DNA of 64,000 nucleotides from Pseudomonas fortuita (GCF_026898135.2 NZ_CP114035.2:5063501-5127500); one strand, 5' to 3'; counted from the first letter of the stretch, positions 26,658 through 36,139 are shown. Notes: generated by a model not told the origin, from the sequence alone. Numbers and translations are program-made.

Positions 26658-28130
26658 ATGATCGATTTATTCAGCGGACTGGATGCCTGGGTGTTGGTGA
26701 GCCTGCTGCTCGCCTTGACCTTCGTACTCGCCTTCGAGTTCATCAATGGCTTTCATGACACCGCCAATGCGGTAGCTACAGTCATCTACACCAAAGCCAT
26801 GCCGCCGCACCTCGCCGTGTTCTTCTCCGGTGTGTTCAACTTCCTTGGCGTTCTGCTCGGCGGTGTGGGGGTGGCCTATGCCATCGTGCACCTTCTGCCG
26901 GTAGAACTGCTGATCAATGTGAACACCGGACACGGCCTGGCCATGGTCTTCTCGCTGCTGGCTGCCGCCATCACCTGGAACCTGGGTACCTGGTACTTTG
27001 GCATCCCGGCCTCGAGTTCGCACACGCTGATCGGCTCCATTCTCGGTGTCGGCCTGGCCAACGCCCTTATCAACGACATTCCGTTGGGTGATGGCGTCAA
27101 CTGGCAGAAGGCGATCGACATCGCCATGTCGCTGGTGGTTTCGCCAATGGCCGGCTTTGCCGTGGCGGCCCTGGTGCTGATCGGCCTGAAGTGGTGGCGC
27201 CCGCTGTCGAAGATGCACAAAACCCCCGACCAGCGTCGCAAACTCGACGACAAGAAGCACCCGCCATTCTGGAACCGCATGGTACTGGTGGTTTCGGCCA
27301 TGGGCGTGAGCTTCGTGCACGGCTCCAACGACGGCCAGAAAGGCATCGGCCTGATCATGCTGGTGCTGATCGGTATTGTCCCGGCCAAGTTCGTCCTCGA
27401 CCTGAACAGCACCACCTACCAGATCGAGCGTACCCGCGACGCTACCCTGCACATGAGCCAGTTCTACCAGCGCAACGCCGCCACCCTGGGCGAATTCCTG
27501 GCACTGGGCAAGGCCAAGTCCAGCGACCTGCCGGAGAAGTTCAGCTGCAACCCGCAGCAGACCGAGCCGACCATCGCCGCGCTGCAGTCTTCGCTTCAGG
27601 GCGTGACCGACTACCACAGCCTGGATGCCGACAAACGTGTTGAAGTGCGCCGCTACCTGCTGTGCCTGGATGACACCGCGAAAAAGGTCGGCAAGCTGCC
27701 GGGCCTCGAGGCCCGTGAAAAGGCCGACCTGGAAAAACTCCGCAAAGACCTGACCGCCACTACCGAATACGCACCATTCTGGGTGATCGTGGCCGTCGCC
27801 CTGGCTCTGGGCCTAGGCACCATGGTTGGCTGGAAGCGTGTGGTACTCACCGTTGGCGAAAAAATCGGCAAGCAGGGGATGACCTATGCCCAGGGCATGT
27901 CGGCACAAATCACTGCCGCCTGCGCCATCGGCATGGCCAACGTGTTCGCCCTGCCGGTATCGACCACACACGTGCTGTCGTCCGGTGTAGCCGGCACCAT
28001 GGTTGCCAACAAGAGCGGCCTGCAAGGCGGCACGGTGAAGACCATCCTGCTGGCCTGGGTCCTGACCCTGCCGGCTTCGATGGGCCTGGCCGCCGGCCTG
28101 TTCTGGCTGGCATCCAAAGCCATTGGCTGA
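26658..28130 (+). CDS. pit: Low-affinity inorganic phosphate transporter (Pit family)
   Basis: A 490-residue PiT-family (PHO4) permease starting MIDLFSGLDAWVLVSLLLAL. The duplicated family signatures are visible: FEFINGFHDTANAVATVIYT in the N-terminal half and VSFVHGSNDGQKGIGLIMLV in the second, with PASSSHTLIGSILG and PVSTTHVLSSGVAGTM as re-entrant motifs. A large hydrophilic loop (about residues 255-375) separates the halves. It imports metal-phosphate complexes with protons. The ATG at 26658 is chosen over an in-frame extension because it begins directly before the first membrane segment. Confidence 0.93.
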   Translation: MIDLFSGLDAWVLVSLLLALTFVLAFEFINGFHDTANAVATVIYTKAMPPHLAVFFSGVFNFLGVLLGGVGVAYAIVHLLPVELLINVNTGHGLAMVFSLLAAAITWNLGTWYFGIPASSSHTLIGSILGVGLANALINDIPLGDGVNWQKAIDIAMSLVVSPMAGFAVAALVLIGLKWWRPLSKMHKTPDQRRKLDDKKHPPFWNRMVLVVSAMGVSFVHGSNDGQKGIGLIMLVLIGIVPAKFVLDLNSTTYQIERTRDATLHMSQFYQRNAATLGEFLALGKAKSSDLPEKFSCNPQQTEPTIAALQSSLQGVTDYHSLDADKRVEVRRYLLCLDDTAKKVGKLPGLEAREKADLEKLRKDLTATTEYAPFWVIVAVALALGLGTMVGWKRVVLTVGEKIGKQGMTYAQGMSAQITAACAIGMANVFALPVSTTHVLSSGVAGTMVANKSGLQGGTVKTILLAWVLTLPASMGLAAGLFWLASKAIG

Positions 28131-28145
28131 GTGACACCGCAATAG

Positions 28146-28172
28146 AAAAAGGCGCCTCATGGGCGCCTTTTT
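28146..28172. terminator. Bidirectional-looking terminator after pit
   Basis: Hairpin GGCGCC-TCATG-GGCGCC extended by AAAAA on the left and TTTTT on the right, so it can terminate pit and, less strongly, the convergent ATPase gene. A partial REP half (GGCGATAGGGCCGG) follows at about 28194-28208. Confidence 0.9.
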
Positions 28173-28217
28173 CACAGGAGTCATTCCTGTACCGGCGATA
28201 GGGCCGGTACAGGCAAA

Positions 28218-29693
28218 CTACCTTTTCTTGCCCCCCAGCAACGATCCCATCAGCCCTCGCACCAGCTGTCGCCCCAACTGATTGGCCGCCTGGCGCACTG
28301 CCGACTTGATCGCCTGCCCCGCCGCACTTTGCAAGAAGTCGCCGGCCTTGTCGGCAAAGCTCTCCTCGTCCACCTTCGGTTGCGGCGCCGGCTCCAACGC
28401 CTCGCCCTTGCGCTGGGTCAGCCTCTCATAGGCCGACTCACGGTCCACCGGCTTGTCATAGCGCCCCACCAGCGGCGAAGCAGCAATCAGCGCAGCTCGC
28501 TCGGCCGCACTCAATGGCCCGATACGCGACTGCGGCGGCGCAATCAGCACCCGCTGCACCATGGCAGGCGTGCCCTTTTCCTCCAAGGTACCCACCAACG
28601 CCTCGCCAATCCCCAGCTCGGTCAGCACCGCCAGGGTGTCGAATGCCGGGTTCGGGCGAAAGCCATCGGCCACCGCCCTCAGCGACTTCTGCTCCTTGGC
28701 GGTAAACGCCCGCAAGCCATGCTGTATGCGCAAACCCAACTGGGCCAGCACCGCATCCGGCAAGTCACCCGGTGACTGGGTGACGAAATACACCCCCACA
28801 CCCTTGGAGCGGATCAGCCGCACCACCTGCTCCAGGCGGTCCTGCAACGCTTTTGGCGTACCGTTGAACAGCAAGTGCGCTTCATCGAAGAACAAGGCCA
28901 GCACCGGCTTGTCGGCATCTCCACGCTCGGGCAACTGCTCGAACAGCTCGGCCAGCAGCCACAGCAGGAAAGTCGCGTACACCTTGGGCGCCTCATGCAC
29001 CAGCCGGCTGGCGTCGAGCAGGTGGATGCGCCCACGGCCATCCAAATCTGGCCGCAGCAGGTCCTCGAGCTGCAATGCCGGCTCGCCGAACAGCGCCTCG
29101 GCGCCCTGCTGCTCCAAGGTCGCCAGGCGCCGCAACAGCGCCTGGGTCGAGGCCGTGGTCATCAGCGCACTGTCTTCCCCCAGCAATTGTGGGTTGTCCT
29201 TCAGGTGCGCGAGCAGCGCCTTGAGGTCCTTGAGGTCCAGCAGCAACAGGCCCTCACGGTCGGCCACCTTGAAAGCTGCATACAGCGCCGCCTGCTGACT
29301 GTCGGTCAGTTCCAGCAGGTTGCCCAGCAGCAACGGCCCCATTTCACTGAGGGTAGTGCGCAGCGGGTGGCCGGACTGCCCGGCGATGTCCCAGAGGCTG
29401 ACCGGGTAGGCCTGAGGCGTGTGCCCCAGCCACGGCATGCCGGCGATGCGTTCGGCCACCTTGCCCTGCGGCGCGCCGGCAGCCCCCAGCCCACACAGGT
29501 CACCTTTGACATCGGCCGCGAATACGGCCACCCCTGCGTCACTGAACGCTTCTGCCAGGTGCTGCAAGGTCACGGTCTTGCCAGTACCCGTCGCGCCCGC
29601 CACCAGGCCATGGCGGTTGGCCAGCCGCATCGCTTGCCCGACTGGCTGGCCATCTGGGCCAGCACCCACAACTATGGTCGAAGTTTCCGACAT
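28218..29693 (-). CDS. HerA/YjgR-like P-loop ATPase (DUF853)
   Basis: A 491-residue HerA/FtsK-class ATPase starting MSETSTIVVGAGPDGQPVGQ. Walker A is GATGTGKTVTLQHL (about residues 33-40), Walker B is LALFFDEAHLLF, and QSPGDLPDAVLAQLGLRIQHG is the sensor region. The C-terminal 70 residues are glycine- and basic-rich (RQLVRGLMGSLLGGKKR). The family (DUF853, YjgR in E. coli) resembles DNA-translocating helicases but has no firmly established role. It is transcribed convergently with pit and divergently from the chemoreceptor gene. Confidence 0.9.
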   Translation of the reverse strand: MSETSTIVVGAGPDGQPVGQAMRLANRHGLVAGATGTGKTVTLQHLAEAFSDAGVAVFAADVKGDLCGLGAAGAPQGKVAERIAGMPWLGHTPQAYPVSLWDIAGQSGHPLRTTLSEMGPLLLGNLLELTDSQQAALYAAFKVADREGLLLLDLKDLKALLAHLKDNPQLLGEDSALMTTASTQALLRRLATLEQQGAEALFGEPALQLEDLLRPDLDGRGRIHLLDASRLVHEAPKVYATFLLWLLAELFEQLPERGDADKPVLALFFDEAHLLFNGTPKALQDRLEQVVRLIRSKGVGVYFVTQSPGDLPDAVLAQLGLRIQHGLRAFTAKEQKSLRAVADGFRPNPAFDTLAVLTELGIGEALVGTLEEKGTPAMVQRVLIAPPQSRIGPLSAAERAALIAASPLVGRYDKPVDRESAYERLTQRKGEALEPAPQPKVDEESFADKAGDFLQSAAGQAIKSAVRQAANQLGRQLVRGLMGSLLGGKKR

Positions 29694-29863
29694 CTCTGCA
29701 ATCCTCTGCTCAAGCTTTGCCTTAATTCGGCCGATACCTTTGGGTGATATTCGCCTTAATTAGAGAGGAACAACCGAAAAGGGACTTTTCGGGATGTTGC
29801 ACTGCTTTGCGGCTCCACCCGTGCGAACGCCTGATTTAACACCTTAGCGGAACCGATTACGCC

Positions 29864-31738
29864 ATGAACAAAAGCCTTCGTTTCAGCCACAAGATTCTTT
29901 TGGCAGCATCATTGATCGTGATACTCGCCTTCAGCCTGTTCACGCTCTACAACGATTACCTCCAGCGTAATGCGATCCGCGCGGACCTGGAAAACTATCT
30001 CGCTGAAATGGGCGCCTCCACTTCGACCAACATCCGCAACCTGTTCGATGGCCGTATCAAGCTGGTGGAAAACCTGGCACAGAACATTGCCCAAAACCCA
30101 ACCAACGCCGAAACCCTGATGGGCCAGAATGCGTTGATTTCCAGCTTCCTCACCGTTTACCTGGGCAAGGTGGACGGCGGCTTCAGCGTGCGCCCGGACG
30201 CAAAAATGCCCGATGGCTACGACCCGCGCACCCGCCCCTGGTACAAGGACGGCATGAACGCCACCGGCGCGACACTGACCGAACCGTACATCGACATGAC
30301 CACCAACAAGATGGTCATTGGCATCCTCAGCAAGGTTTCCAGCAGTGTCGGCGTGGTCGGGGGCGACCTGGCCCTGGACGGCCTGGTGCAGATCATCAAC
30401 TCGCTGAACTTCGGCGGCATGGGCTACGCCTTCCTGGTGAACGACCAGGGCAAGATCCTGGTGCACCCTGACCAAGACCTGGTGATGAAGTCGCTGTCGG
30501 ACCTGTTCCCGCAGCACACGCCAAAGCTGACCGGTGAGCTGACCGAAGTGCAGAGCGAAGGCCAGACCCGCCTGCTGACCTTCACCCCGATCACCGGCCT
30601 GCCTTCGGCCAACTGGTACATCGGCCTGTCAGTGGACAAGGACAAGGCCTTCTCGATGCTGAGCACTTTCCGCACCTCGGCGGTGATCGCCACGGTGGTG
30701 GCGGTGGTGATCATCATCGGCCTGCTTGGCCTGCTGATCAGCGTGCTGATGCAGCCGCTGCATACCATGACCCGCGCCATGGAAGACATCGCCGAGGGTG
30801 AAGGCGACCTGACCAAACGCCTGCGCATTCACAACCACGACGAGTTCGGCATCCTGGGCACCGCCTTCAACCGTTTCGTCGAGCGTATTCACAGCTCCAT
30901 CGCCGAAGTGTCCTCGGCCACCGAGCAGGTCAACGAAGTGGCCCTGCGTGTCATCAGCGCCTCGAACTCGTCGATGACCAACTCTGACGAACAGTCCAAC
31001 CGTACCAACAGCGTGGCCGCCGCCATCAACGAACTGGGCGCCGCCGCCCAGGAAATCGCCGGCAACGCTGCTCAGGCGTCGCAGCACGCCAGCTCGGCTC
31101 GCTTGCTGGCCGAAGAGGGTCAACAGGTGGTCGAGCGCAACATTGCGGCAATGAACCGCCTGTCCGACCTGATCGTCAGCTCCAGCGGTCACATCGAGAC
31201 GCTGAACAACAAGACCGTCAACATTGGCCAGATCCTCGAAGTGATCACCAGCATTTCCCAGCAAACCAACCTGCTGGCGCTGAACGCCGCCATCGAAGCG
31301 GCCCGCGCCGGTGAAGCCGGCCGTGGTTTTGCCGTGGTAGCCGATGAAGTGCGCAACCTGGCGCACCGTACCCAGGAATCGGCGCAGCAAGTGCAGACCA
31401 TGATCGAAGAGCTGCAGGTGGGCGCCCGCGCGTCGGTCGAGACCATGGACCAAAGCCAGCGCCACAGCCAGGACAGTGTGCAGATCGCCAACCAGGCCGG
31501 TGAGCGGCTGGACAGCGTTACCGTACGCATCAGCGAGATCGACGGCATGAACCAGTCGGTGGCCACCGCCACCGAAGAGCAGACCGCCGTGGTCGAGGCA
31601 ATCAACATGGACATCAACGAGATCAACATGCTCAACCAGGAAGGCGTGGAGAACCTGCAAGCCACCTTGCGCGCCTGCTCGGACCTTGAGCAGCAGGCCG
31701 GCCGCCTGAAGCACCTGGTGGGCAGTTTCCGCATCTAA
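29864..31738 (+). CDS. mcpG: Methyl-accepting chemotaxis receptor, McpG-like
   Basis: A 624-residue chemoreceptor with a periplasmic dCACHE domain between membrane segments at about 10-30 and 272-298, then HAMP and a cytoplasmic signalling hairpin whose tip includes [20 protein letters not shown]. The ligand pocket carries the amino-acid-binding dCACHE motif: Tyr119, Arg124, Trp126, Tyr127, Asp144 and Asp168. The KT2440 receptor at this place (PP_1371, McpG) is specific for GABA, and the closely related PctC also binds GABA. Ligand assignment here is by that similarity and position. No other chemotaxis genes are adjacent. Confidence 0.88.
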   Translation: MNKSLRFSHKILLAASLIVILAFSLFTLYNDYLQRNAIRADLENYLAEMGASTSTNIRNLFDGRIKLVENLAQNIAQNPTNAETLMGQNALISSFLTVYLGKVDGGFSVRPDAKMPDGYDPRTRPWYKDGMNATGATLTEPYIDMTTNKMVIGILSKVSSSVGVVGGDLALDGLVQIINSLNFGGMGYAFLVNDQGKILVHPDQDLVMKSLSDLFPQHTPKLTGELTEVQSEGQTRLLTFTPITGLPSANWYIGLSVDKDKAFSMLSTFRTSAVIATVVAVVIIIGLLGLLISVLMQPLHTMTRAMEDIAEGEGDLTKRLRIHNHDEFGILGTAFNRFVERIHSSIAEVSSATEQVNEVALRVISASNSSMTNSDEQSNRTNSVAAAINELGAAAQEIAGNAAQASQHASSARLLAEEGQQVVERNIAAMNRLSDLIVSSSGHIETLNNKTVNIGQILEVITSISQQTNLLALNAAIEAARAGEAGRGFAVVADEVRNLAHRTQESAQQVQTMIEELQVGARASVETMDQSQRHSQDSVQIANQAGERLDSVTVRISEIDGMNQSVATATEEQTAVVEAINMDINEINMLNQEGVENLQATLRACSDLEQQAGRLKHLVGSFRI

Positions 31739-31745
31739 GACACTG

Positions 31746-31832
31746 TTTCGCGGGCACGCCCGCTCCCGCAACGGCTGACACAAACCTCAAGGTCTGTGCA
31801 GTCTCTGCGGCAGCGGGCGTGCCCACAAAGAA
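31746..31832. repeat. Degenerate paired REP
   Basis: Inverted REP pair with mismatches: TTCGCGGGCACGCCCGCTCC at left and GCGGCAGCGGGCGTGCCCAC at right. The right arm has lost the CGCGAA end. It begins eight bases after the chemoreceptor stop. Confidence 0.75.
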
Positions 31833-31950
31833 ACCAACACCCGCCTCAGCCCTGGGCCGCCAAACCCCGATCGAACAAACTATCCTTCACACAGGTCAAC
31901 CTGTAGGCGCGTCATCGCCGGATGACAAGCCCGAAGATGATCCTGGAGGG

Positions 31951-33072
31951 ATGCTGATCGTGCACATCGCCGACATCACCATGTTCTATGCCCCGGCCAG
32001 CGGCGGCGTACGAACCTATCTTGATGCCAAACACCGCCGCCTCGACGCCATTCACGGCGTACGCCACAGCCTGCTGATACCCGGTGCCAGTGCACAGCAC
32101 GCCGATGGCATCTATCAGGTGCCCGCCCCGCCTCTGCCATTCGGCAAGGGTTACCGCTTCCCGGTGCGCCTGGCCCCCTGGTGCAATGAACTGCGACGGC
32201 TCAAGCCCGACCTGATCGAGGTCGGCGACCCCTATCTGACCGCCTGGGCTGCGCTGGAGGCCCGGCGTCAACTCGATGTGCCAGTGATCGGCTTCTATCA
32301 TTCAGACCTGCCGTTGTTGGTCAGCAACCGCATGGGCAACTGGTTCACGCCCAATGTCGAGGCCTACGTCAGCAAGCTATATGGCAATTTCGACCGGGTG
32401 CTGGCGCCCAGCCAGGTCATGGCCGACAAACTGCGCCGCCTGGGTGTACGCGATGTGCATGTGCAGCGCCTGGGGGTGGACCTGGCCACCTTCAACCCAG
32501 ACCAGCGCGACCCGCACCTGCGCGCGCAACTGGGCATCGCTGACACCAGCCGCCTGCTGATCTATGCCGGCCGCGGCTCGCGGGAAAAGAACCTGCCAGT
32601 GCTGCTCGACTGCATGCAGCAGCTGGGTAGCCCCTACCACCTGCTGCTGGTGGGTTCGAACATGCCGGCCAATGTGCCGCGCAACGTCAGCGTGATCGAC
32701 CACTTCTGCCCCGCGCCGGAAGTTGCCCGGCTGCTGGCCAGTGCCGACTTGCTGGTGCACGCCGGGGACCAGGAAACCTTTGGCCTGGTCATTCTTGAAG
32801 CGATGGCCAGCGCCATCCCGGTGGTGGCTGTACGCGCCGGTGCCTTCAGTGAAATCGTCAACGAACAGTGCGGCCGCCTGTGCCGCCCCAATGATGGCCA
32901 CGCCATGGCGGCAGCCGTGCGCGAGGCGTTCGAGGCCGGCGTACGTATACTCGGGGCGCAGGCGCGCCGCCATGTGGAGCAGCATTATTCATGGGACAAC
33001 GTGGTGTGCGGCCTCCTGCAGCACTACCACGCGGTGCTCGGCCACCCACTGCAGGTGCGCGCCCATGGCTGA
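31951..33072 (+). CDS. GT4-family glycosyltransferase
   Basis: A 373-residue glycosyltransferase of the GT-B fold, starting MLIVHIADITMFYAPASGGV. The N-terminal acceptor domain opens with SGGVRTYLDAK. The nucleotide-sugar domain has LLIYAGRGSREKNLPVLLDC and the E-x7-E motif HAGDQETFGLVILEAMAS of retaining GT4 enzymes. A clear ribosome site (CTGGAGGG) precedes the ATG at 31951, so in-frame sequence back to 31819 (which overlaps the REP) is not coding. It is the first gene of a three-gene operon; the next start lies eight bases inside it. Probably builds a membrane glycolipid or polysaccharide. Confidence 0.87.
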   Translation: MLIVHIADITMFYAPASGGVRTYLDAKHRRLDAIHGVRHSLLIPGASAQHADGIYQVPAPPLPFGKGYRFPVRLAPWCNELRRLKPDLIEVGDPYLTAWAALEARRQLDVPVIGFYHSDLPLLVSNRMGNWFTPNVEAYVSKLYGNFDRVLAPSQVMADKLRRLGVRDVHVQRLGVDLATFNPDQRDPHLRAQLGIADTSRLLIYAGRGSREKNLPVLLDCMQQLGSPYHLLLVGSNMPANVPRNVSVIDHFCPAPEVARLLASADLLVHAGDQETFGLVILEAMASAIPVVAVRAGAFSEIVNEQCGRLCRPNDGHAMAAAVREAFEAGVRILGAQARRHVEQHYSWDNVVCGLLQHYHAVLGHPLQVRAHG

Positions 33073-33829
33073 GGCATGGCCGGCGTCGCGCAGCCTGATG
33101 CTGGTGCTGCATGACGTCGCGCCCGAGACCTGGCCAGACTATCAACCCTTCGTCGAAGCCGTCGACACCCTCGGCGGCGTCCCCATGACCTGGCTTGTGG
33201 TGCCAGACTTTCACCAGCGCAACCTGCTGCTGCGTTCGCCCACCTTCTGCCGCCTCCTTGACCGGCGCCTGGCCCAGGGCGATGAACTGGCCTTGCACGG
33301 CTACTACCATGCCGACAACAGCCCACCGCCCCGCACACCCGGCGACTACTTCATGCGCCGTATCTACACCCACGAAGGTGAATTCTACGGCCTGGACCAG
33401 CAGCAGGCCCTGCAACGGCTGGAGCGCGGCCTGGCACTGTTCCACCAGCAAGGCTGGCCTGTAGCAGGCTTTGTAGCGCCGGCCTGGCTGATGAGCGAAG
33501 GCACCCGCCAGGCCCTGCGCCGCCTTCCCCTGCGCTACACCAGCACGCCGCAGCACCTGTACCGCTTGCCGGACTTCACCGCGATCGAAGCCCCGGGGCT
33601 GGTGTGGAGTGCCCGCAGCGCGTGGCGCCGAGGGCTTTCCAGGGTGCTGTGCGACTGGCAATGCCACCGGTGGCGCAATGCCGAGACCCTGCGCCTGGGC
33701 CTGCACCCGGTGGACATGCGCCACCGTTCATCCCGGGACTACTGGCTGAACACCTTGCGCAGCTTGCTGGCTCAAGGCCGCGAGCCCCTGACCAAGTCGG
33801 CCTGGCTGGACCGCAAGGCAAGCGCATGA
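33065..33829 (+). CDS. DUF2334/polysaccharide deacetylase-like protein
   Basis: A 254-residue protein starting MAEAWPASRSLMLVLHDVAP. It has the NodB-like barrel features of the DUF2334 group: LVLHDVAPETW at strand 1 (catalytic aspartate and metal-binding context) and GDELALHGYYHAD with paired histidines, then GFVAPAWLMSEGTRQALR. It probably removes an acyl group from a sugar. The start overlaps the end of the glycosyltransferase gene by eight bases and its stop overlaps the next start (ATGA), so the three genes are translationally coupled. Confidence 0.84.
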   Translation: MAEAWPASRSLMLVLHDVAPETWPDYQPFVEAVDTLGGVPMTWLVVPDFHQRNLLLRSPTFCRLLDRRLAQGDELALHGYYHADNSPPPRTPGDYFMRRIYTHEGEFYGLDQQQALQRLERGLALFHQQGWPVAGFVAPAWLMSEGTRQALRRLPLRYTSTPQHLYRLPDFTAIEAPGLVWSARSAWRRGLSRVLCDWQCHRWRNAETLRLGLHPVDMRHRSSRDYWLNTLRSLLAQGREPLTKSAWLDRKASA

Positions 33830-34818
33830 ACCGCCTGGCCTGGCTGGGCCTGACACTGCTGGCGGCGGTGCTCGTGCCGATCCTGCTCGGTGGCAGCGAG
33901 CTGCTGCCGAGGCTACAACGCTTCGATCCTGTGCTGATGCTCACCCTGCTGGGCATGATTCTGCTGTGCTGGGCCATCAACGCCATTCGCTTGCGCCTGT
34001 TGCTCGGCCAGCAGGGAGCCAGGCTTGGGCCCCTGCGTAGCCTGGGCGTGATAATGGCCACCGAATTTGCCATCTGCACCACCCCCGGTGGTAGCGGCGG
34101 GCCCTTGACCCTGATGGCCCTCCTGGCACGTGACCGCATCAGCGCGGCACGCAGCGGCGCTGTATTCGCCATGGACCAGTTGAACGATCTGGTGTTCTTC
34201 TTCTGCGCCATGCTGGCAATAGCTGGCTACGCGCTGTTCCACAGCCTGGGCCGCAGCCAGGAAAGCATGTTGCTGGGCAGTGCGCTGCTACTGTGCACAG
34301 CACTGGCCGGGGTGGTCGGGCTGCTACGCTATCGCCGTCAGGTCATGCGCTTGAACGGCAGGCTGCTGCGGCGCCTGGGCATGAGCCAGCGGCGCAAACG
34401 TCGCTGGGCGCGCAAGCTGTTGCACTTCGTGCAAGCGCTGACGCAAACCTGGCAGCTGCCCAAGCGCACACTCAGCCTGGTGTTCACCTTGACCTGTGCA
34501 CACTGGGCTCTGCGCTACAGCGTGTTGTACCTTGTCTTGAGGGGATTGGGGGTGGACCTGGCCTGGATCCCCAGTTTTCTGGTGCAGATGCTGTCGCTCA
34601 GCGCCGGCCAGCTCAGCCTGCTGCCAGGCGGCGCCGGTGCCGCCGAGCTGACCTCGGCCAGCCTGCTGACGCCATGGGTGGGCGGCTCTACCGCCGCCGC
34701 GGCCATCCTGATATGGCGGGCGGTTACTTATTACTTTTACCTGCTGGCGGGTGGGCCGGTGTTCGTGTGCCTGCTGGCGCGTCCGTTACTGGAGCGCTGG
34801 CGGCGTCAGGCGGGTTGA
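33826..34818 (+). CDS. Lysylphosphatidylglycerol-synthase-type transmembrane protein (UPF0104)
   Basis: A 330-residue integral membrane protein with about eight hydrophobic segments, starting MNRLAWLGLTLLAAVLVPIL. It belongs to the LPG_synthase_TM group: NAIRLRLLLGQQG, FAICTTPGGSGGPLTLMALL and LSLLPGGAGAAELTSASLLT are the characteristic glycine-rich motifs. It lacks the soluble aminoacyl-transferase domain of MprF, so a flippase-like role for a lipid product is more likely than lipid aminoacylation. Last gene of the glycosyltransferase-deacetylase operon. Its 3' end overlaps the antisense small gene at 34724-34957. Confidence 0.83.
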   Translation: MNRLAWLGLTLLAAVLVPILLGGSELLPRLQRFDPVLMLTLLGMILLCWAINAIRLRLLLGQQGARLGPLRSLGVIMATEFAICTTPGGSGGPLTLMALLARDRISAARSGAVFAMDQLNDLVFFFCAMLAIAGYALFHSLGRSQESMLLGSALLLCTALAGVVGLLRYRRQVMRLNGRLLRRLGMSQRRKRRWARKLLHFVQALTQTWQLPKRTLSLVFTLTCAHWALRYSVLYLVLRGLGVDLAWIPSFLVQMLSLSAGQLSLLPGGAGAAELTSASLLTPWVGGSTAAAAILIWRAVTYYFYLLAGGPVFVCLLARPLLERWRRQAG

Positions 34819-34957
34819 GCTGTTGCCAGAGTTCGGCAGCGCCGGGGAAGTCGGTGCCGTCAGTATCATCCAGGGCTTCGGGGTCGTAGCGGGCCAGGCA
34901 ACCTTCGCCGAGAGTGGGAGGTGGTGAGGCATTGGGGGTGTTGCGTTGTGTGGCCAT
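34724..34957 (-). CDS. Small hypothetical protein overlapping the neighbouring 3' end
   Basis: A 77-residue reading frame starting MATQRNTPNASPPPTLGEGC. AAGGA lies seven bases before the ATG at 34957. The central stretch RYDPEALDDTDGTDFPGAAE looks like a real, acidic, conserved-style sequence, while the C-terminal 30 residues (proline/threonine-rich) lie antisense to the end of the membrane protein gene (95-base overlap). It follows purU in the same direction, with a small hairpin between. No function is apparent. Confidence 0.5.
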   Translation of the reverse strand: MATQRNTPNASPPPTLGEGCLARYDPEALDDTDGTDFPGAAELWQQLNPPDAASAPVTDAPAGTRTPAHPPAGKSNK

Positions 34958-34976
34958 CAGTGTTCCTTTCAAGATT

Positions 34977-34999
34977 GCAGGGGCGCTTTGCGCCCCTGC
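34977..34999 (-). terminator. Intercistronic hairpin after purU
   Basis: Perfect 10-base arms (GCAGGGGCGC/GCGCCCCTGC) with a TTT loop, two dozen bases after the purU start-to-stop direction ends. On the minus strand it is followed by AATCTT, not a proper U-run, so it is a weak terminator or RNA-stabilising stem. Confidence 0.5.
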
Positions 35000-35003
35000 A
35001 TCA

Positions 35004-35855
35004 TCAATCGAAAACGACAGTCTTGTTGCCATGCACCAGCACCCGGTCTTCCAGGTGATAACGCAGGCCGCGGGCCAGCACCATCTTCTCTACATCACGG
35101 CCAAAGCGGACCATGTCCTCGATGCTGTCGGCATGGCTGACACGCACCACGTCCTGCTCGATGATCGGGCCGGCGTCCAGTTCTTCGGTGACGTAGTGGC
35201 AGGTCGCGCCGATCAGTTTCACGCCACGCAGGGCGGCTTGGTGGTAAGGCTTGGCACCGACGAACGACGGCAGGAAGCTGTGGTGGATGTTGATCACTTT
35301 TTCAGCAAAGTCCCGGCACAGTTGCGGCGGCAGGATTTGCATGTAACGGGCCAGCACCACCACATCGGCGGCGTGCTCCTGAACCAGGCGCGACACTTCG
35401 GCAAAGGCCGGGGCCTTGTCCTTGGGGTCAACCGGCACGTGGAAGAAAGGAATGCCGTGCCACTCGACCATGCTGCGCAGGTCGTCGTGGTTGGAAATCA
35501 CGCAAGGGATCTCGCAGTCCAGTTCATCAGTGTGCCAGCGGTGCAGCAGGTCGGCCAGGCAGTGCGACTCTCGGCTGGCCATCAGAACCACACGCTTTTT
35601 CTGCGCCGAGTCGGTAATGCGCCAGGTCATGGAGAACTCTTCGGCGATCGGCGCAAACGCCTCGCGGAAGGCTTCGATACCGAACGGCAGGGATTCAGCG
35701 CGGATTTCATGGCGCATGAAGAACCAACCGCTCTGCTCGTCAGAGTGGTGACTGGCTTCGTTGATCCAGCCATTGTACAAGGCCAGGAAATTACTGACTT
35801 TCGCCACGATGCCGACACGGTCGGGGCAGGCGATCACCAGACGATAGGTGCGCAT
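35004..35855 (-). CDS. purU: Formyltetrahydrofolate deformylase
   Basis: A 283-residue enzyme starting MRTYRLVIACPDRVGIVAKV. Residues 1-80 are an ACT regulatory domain and the rest a formyl-transferase domain with SRESHCLADLLHRWHTDEL, the catalytic INIHHSFLPSFVGAKPY, and the conserved aspartate in TEELDAGPIIEQD. It hydrolyses 10-formyl-THF to formate and THF, balancing one-carbon pools and supplying formate for PurT. The ATG at 35855 gives the standard ACT domain start; an in-frame codon eight residues upstream is less likely. Confidence 0.95.
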   Translation of the reverse strand: MRTYRLVIACPDRVGIVAKVSNFLALYNGWINEASHHSDEQSGWFFMRHEIRAESLPFGIEAFREAFAPIAEEFSMTWRITDSAQKKRVVLMASRESHCLADLLHRWHTDELDCEIPCVISNHDDLRSMVEWHGIPFFHVPVDPKDKAPAFAEVSRLVQEHAADVVVLARYMQILPPQLCRDFAEKVINIHHSFLPSFVGAKPYHQAALRGVKLIGATCHYVTEELDAGPIIEQDVVRVSHADSIEDMVRFGRDVEKMVLARGLRYHLEDRVLVHGNKTVVFD

Positions 35856-36071
35856 GAATGAGACTCCAGAACTTCGCAAAGGCGCCTATTCTAGCGGCAC
35901 GCCAGAAAAAACGCAGTATTGATCGCAGCCACGATGGCGTATGCCGGTCGCCATACACAGCGCAGGCATTGCCTGACAGACACGTGGAAAAACAGGGTTT
36001 TTAAGTAAATTTTTGTTCACGTAGAGAAATATTGTCACAGCTTAATTAACAGTTAATCGCCCAATATCATG

Positions 36072-36100
36072 TTTACTTGCGACTATCGCCTGTCTATTAT
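36072..36100 (+). promoter_or_regulatory. Sigma70 promoter of mvaT in an AT-rich tract
   Basis: -35 TTTACT (36072-36077), a 17-base spacer and -10 TATTAT (36095-36100) place the start near 36107, about 33 bases before the gene. The 120 bases upstream are clearly AT-rich (TAAGTAAATTTTTG, CTTAATTAACAGTTAAT), the type of DNA MvaT proteins bind, so autoregulation is likely. Confidence 0.65.
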
Positions 36101-36139
36101 TGCTCCACACATTTCTGAACACGCATTAAGGAACACTCC

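Noticed and set aside
31819..31950. N-terminal 44-codon extension of the GT4 glycosyltransferase
   Set aside because: It overlaps the REP repeat and lacks a ribosome site, whereas the ATG at 31951 has CTGGAGGG directly upstream.
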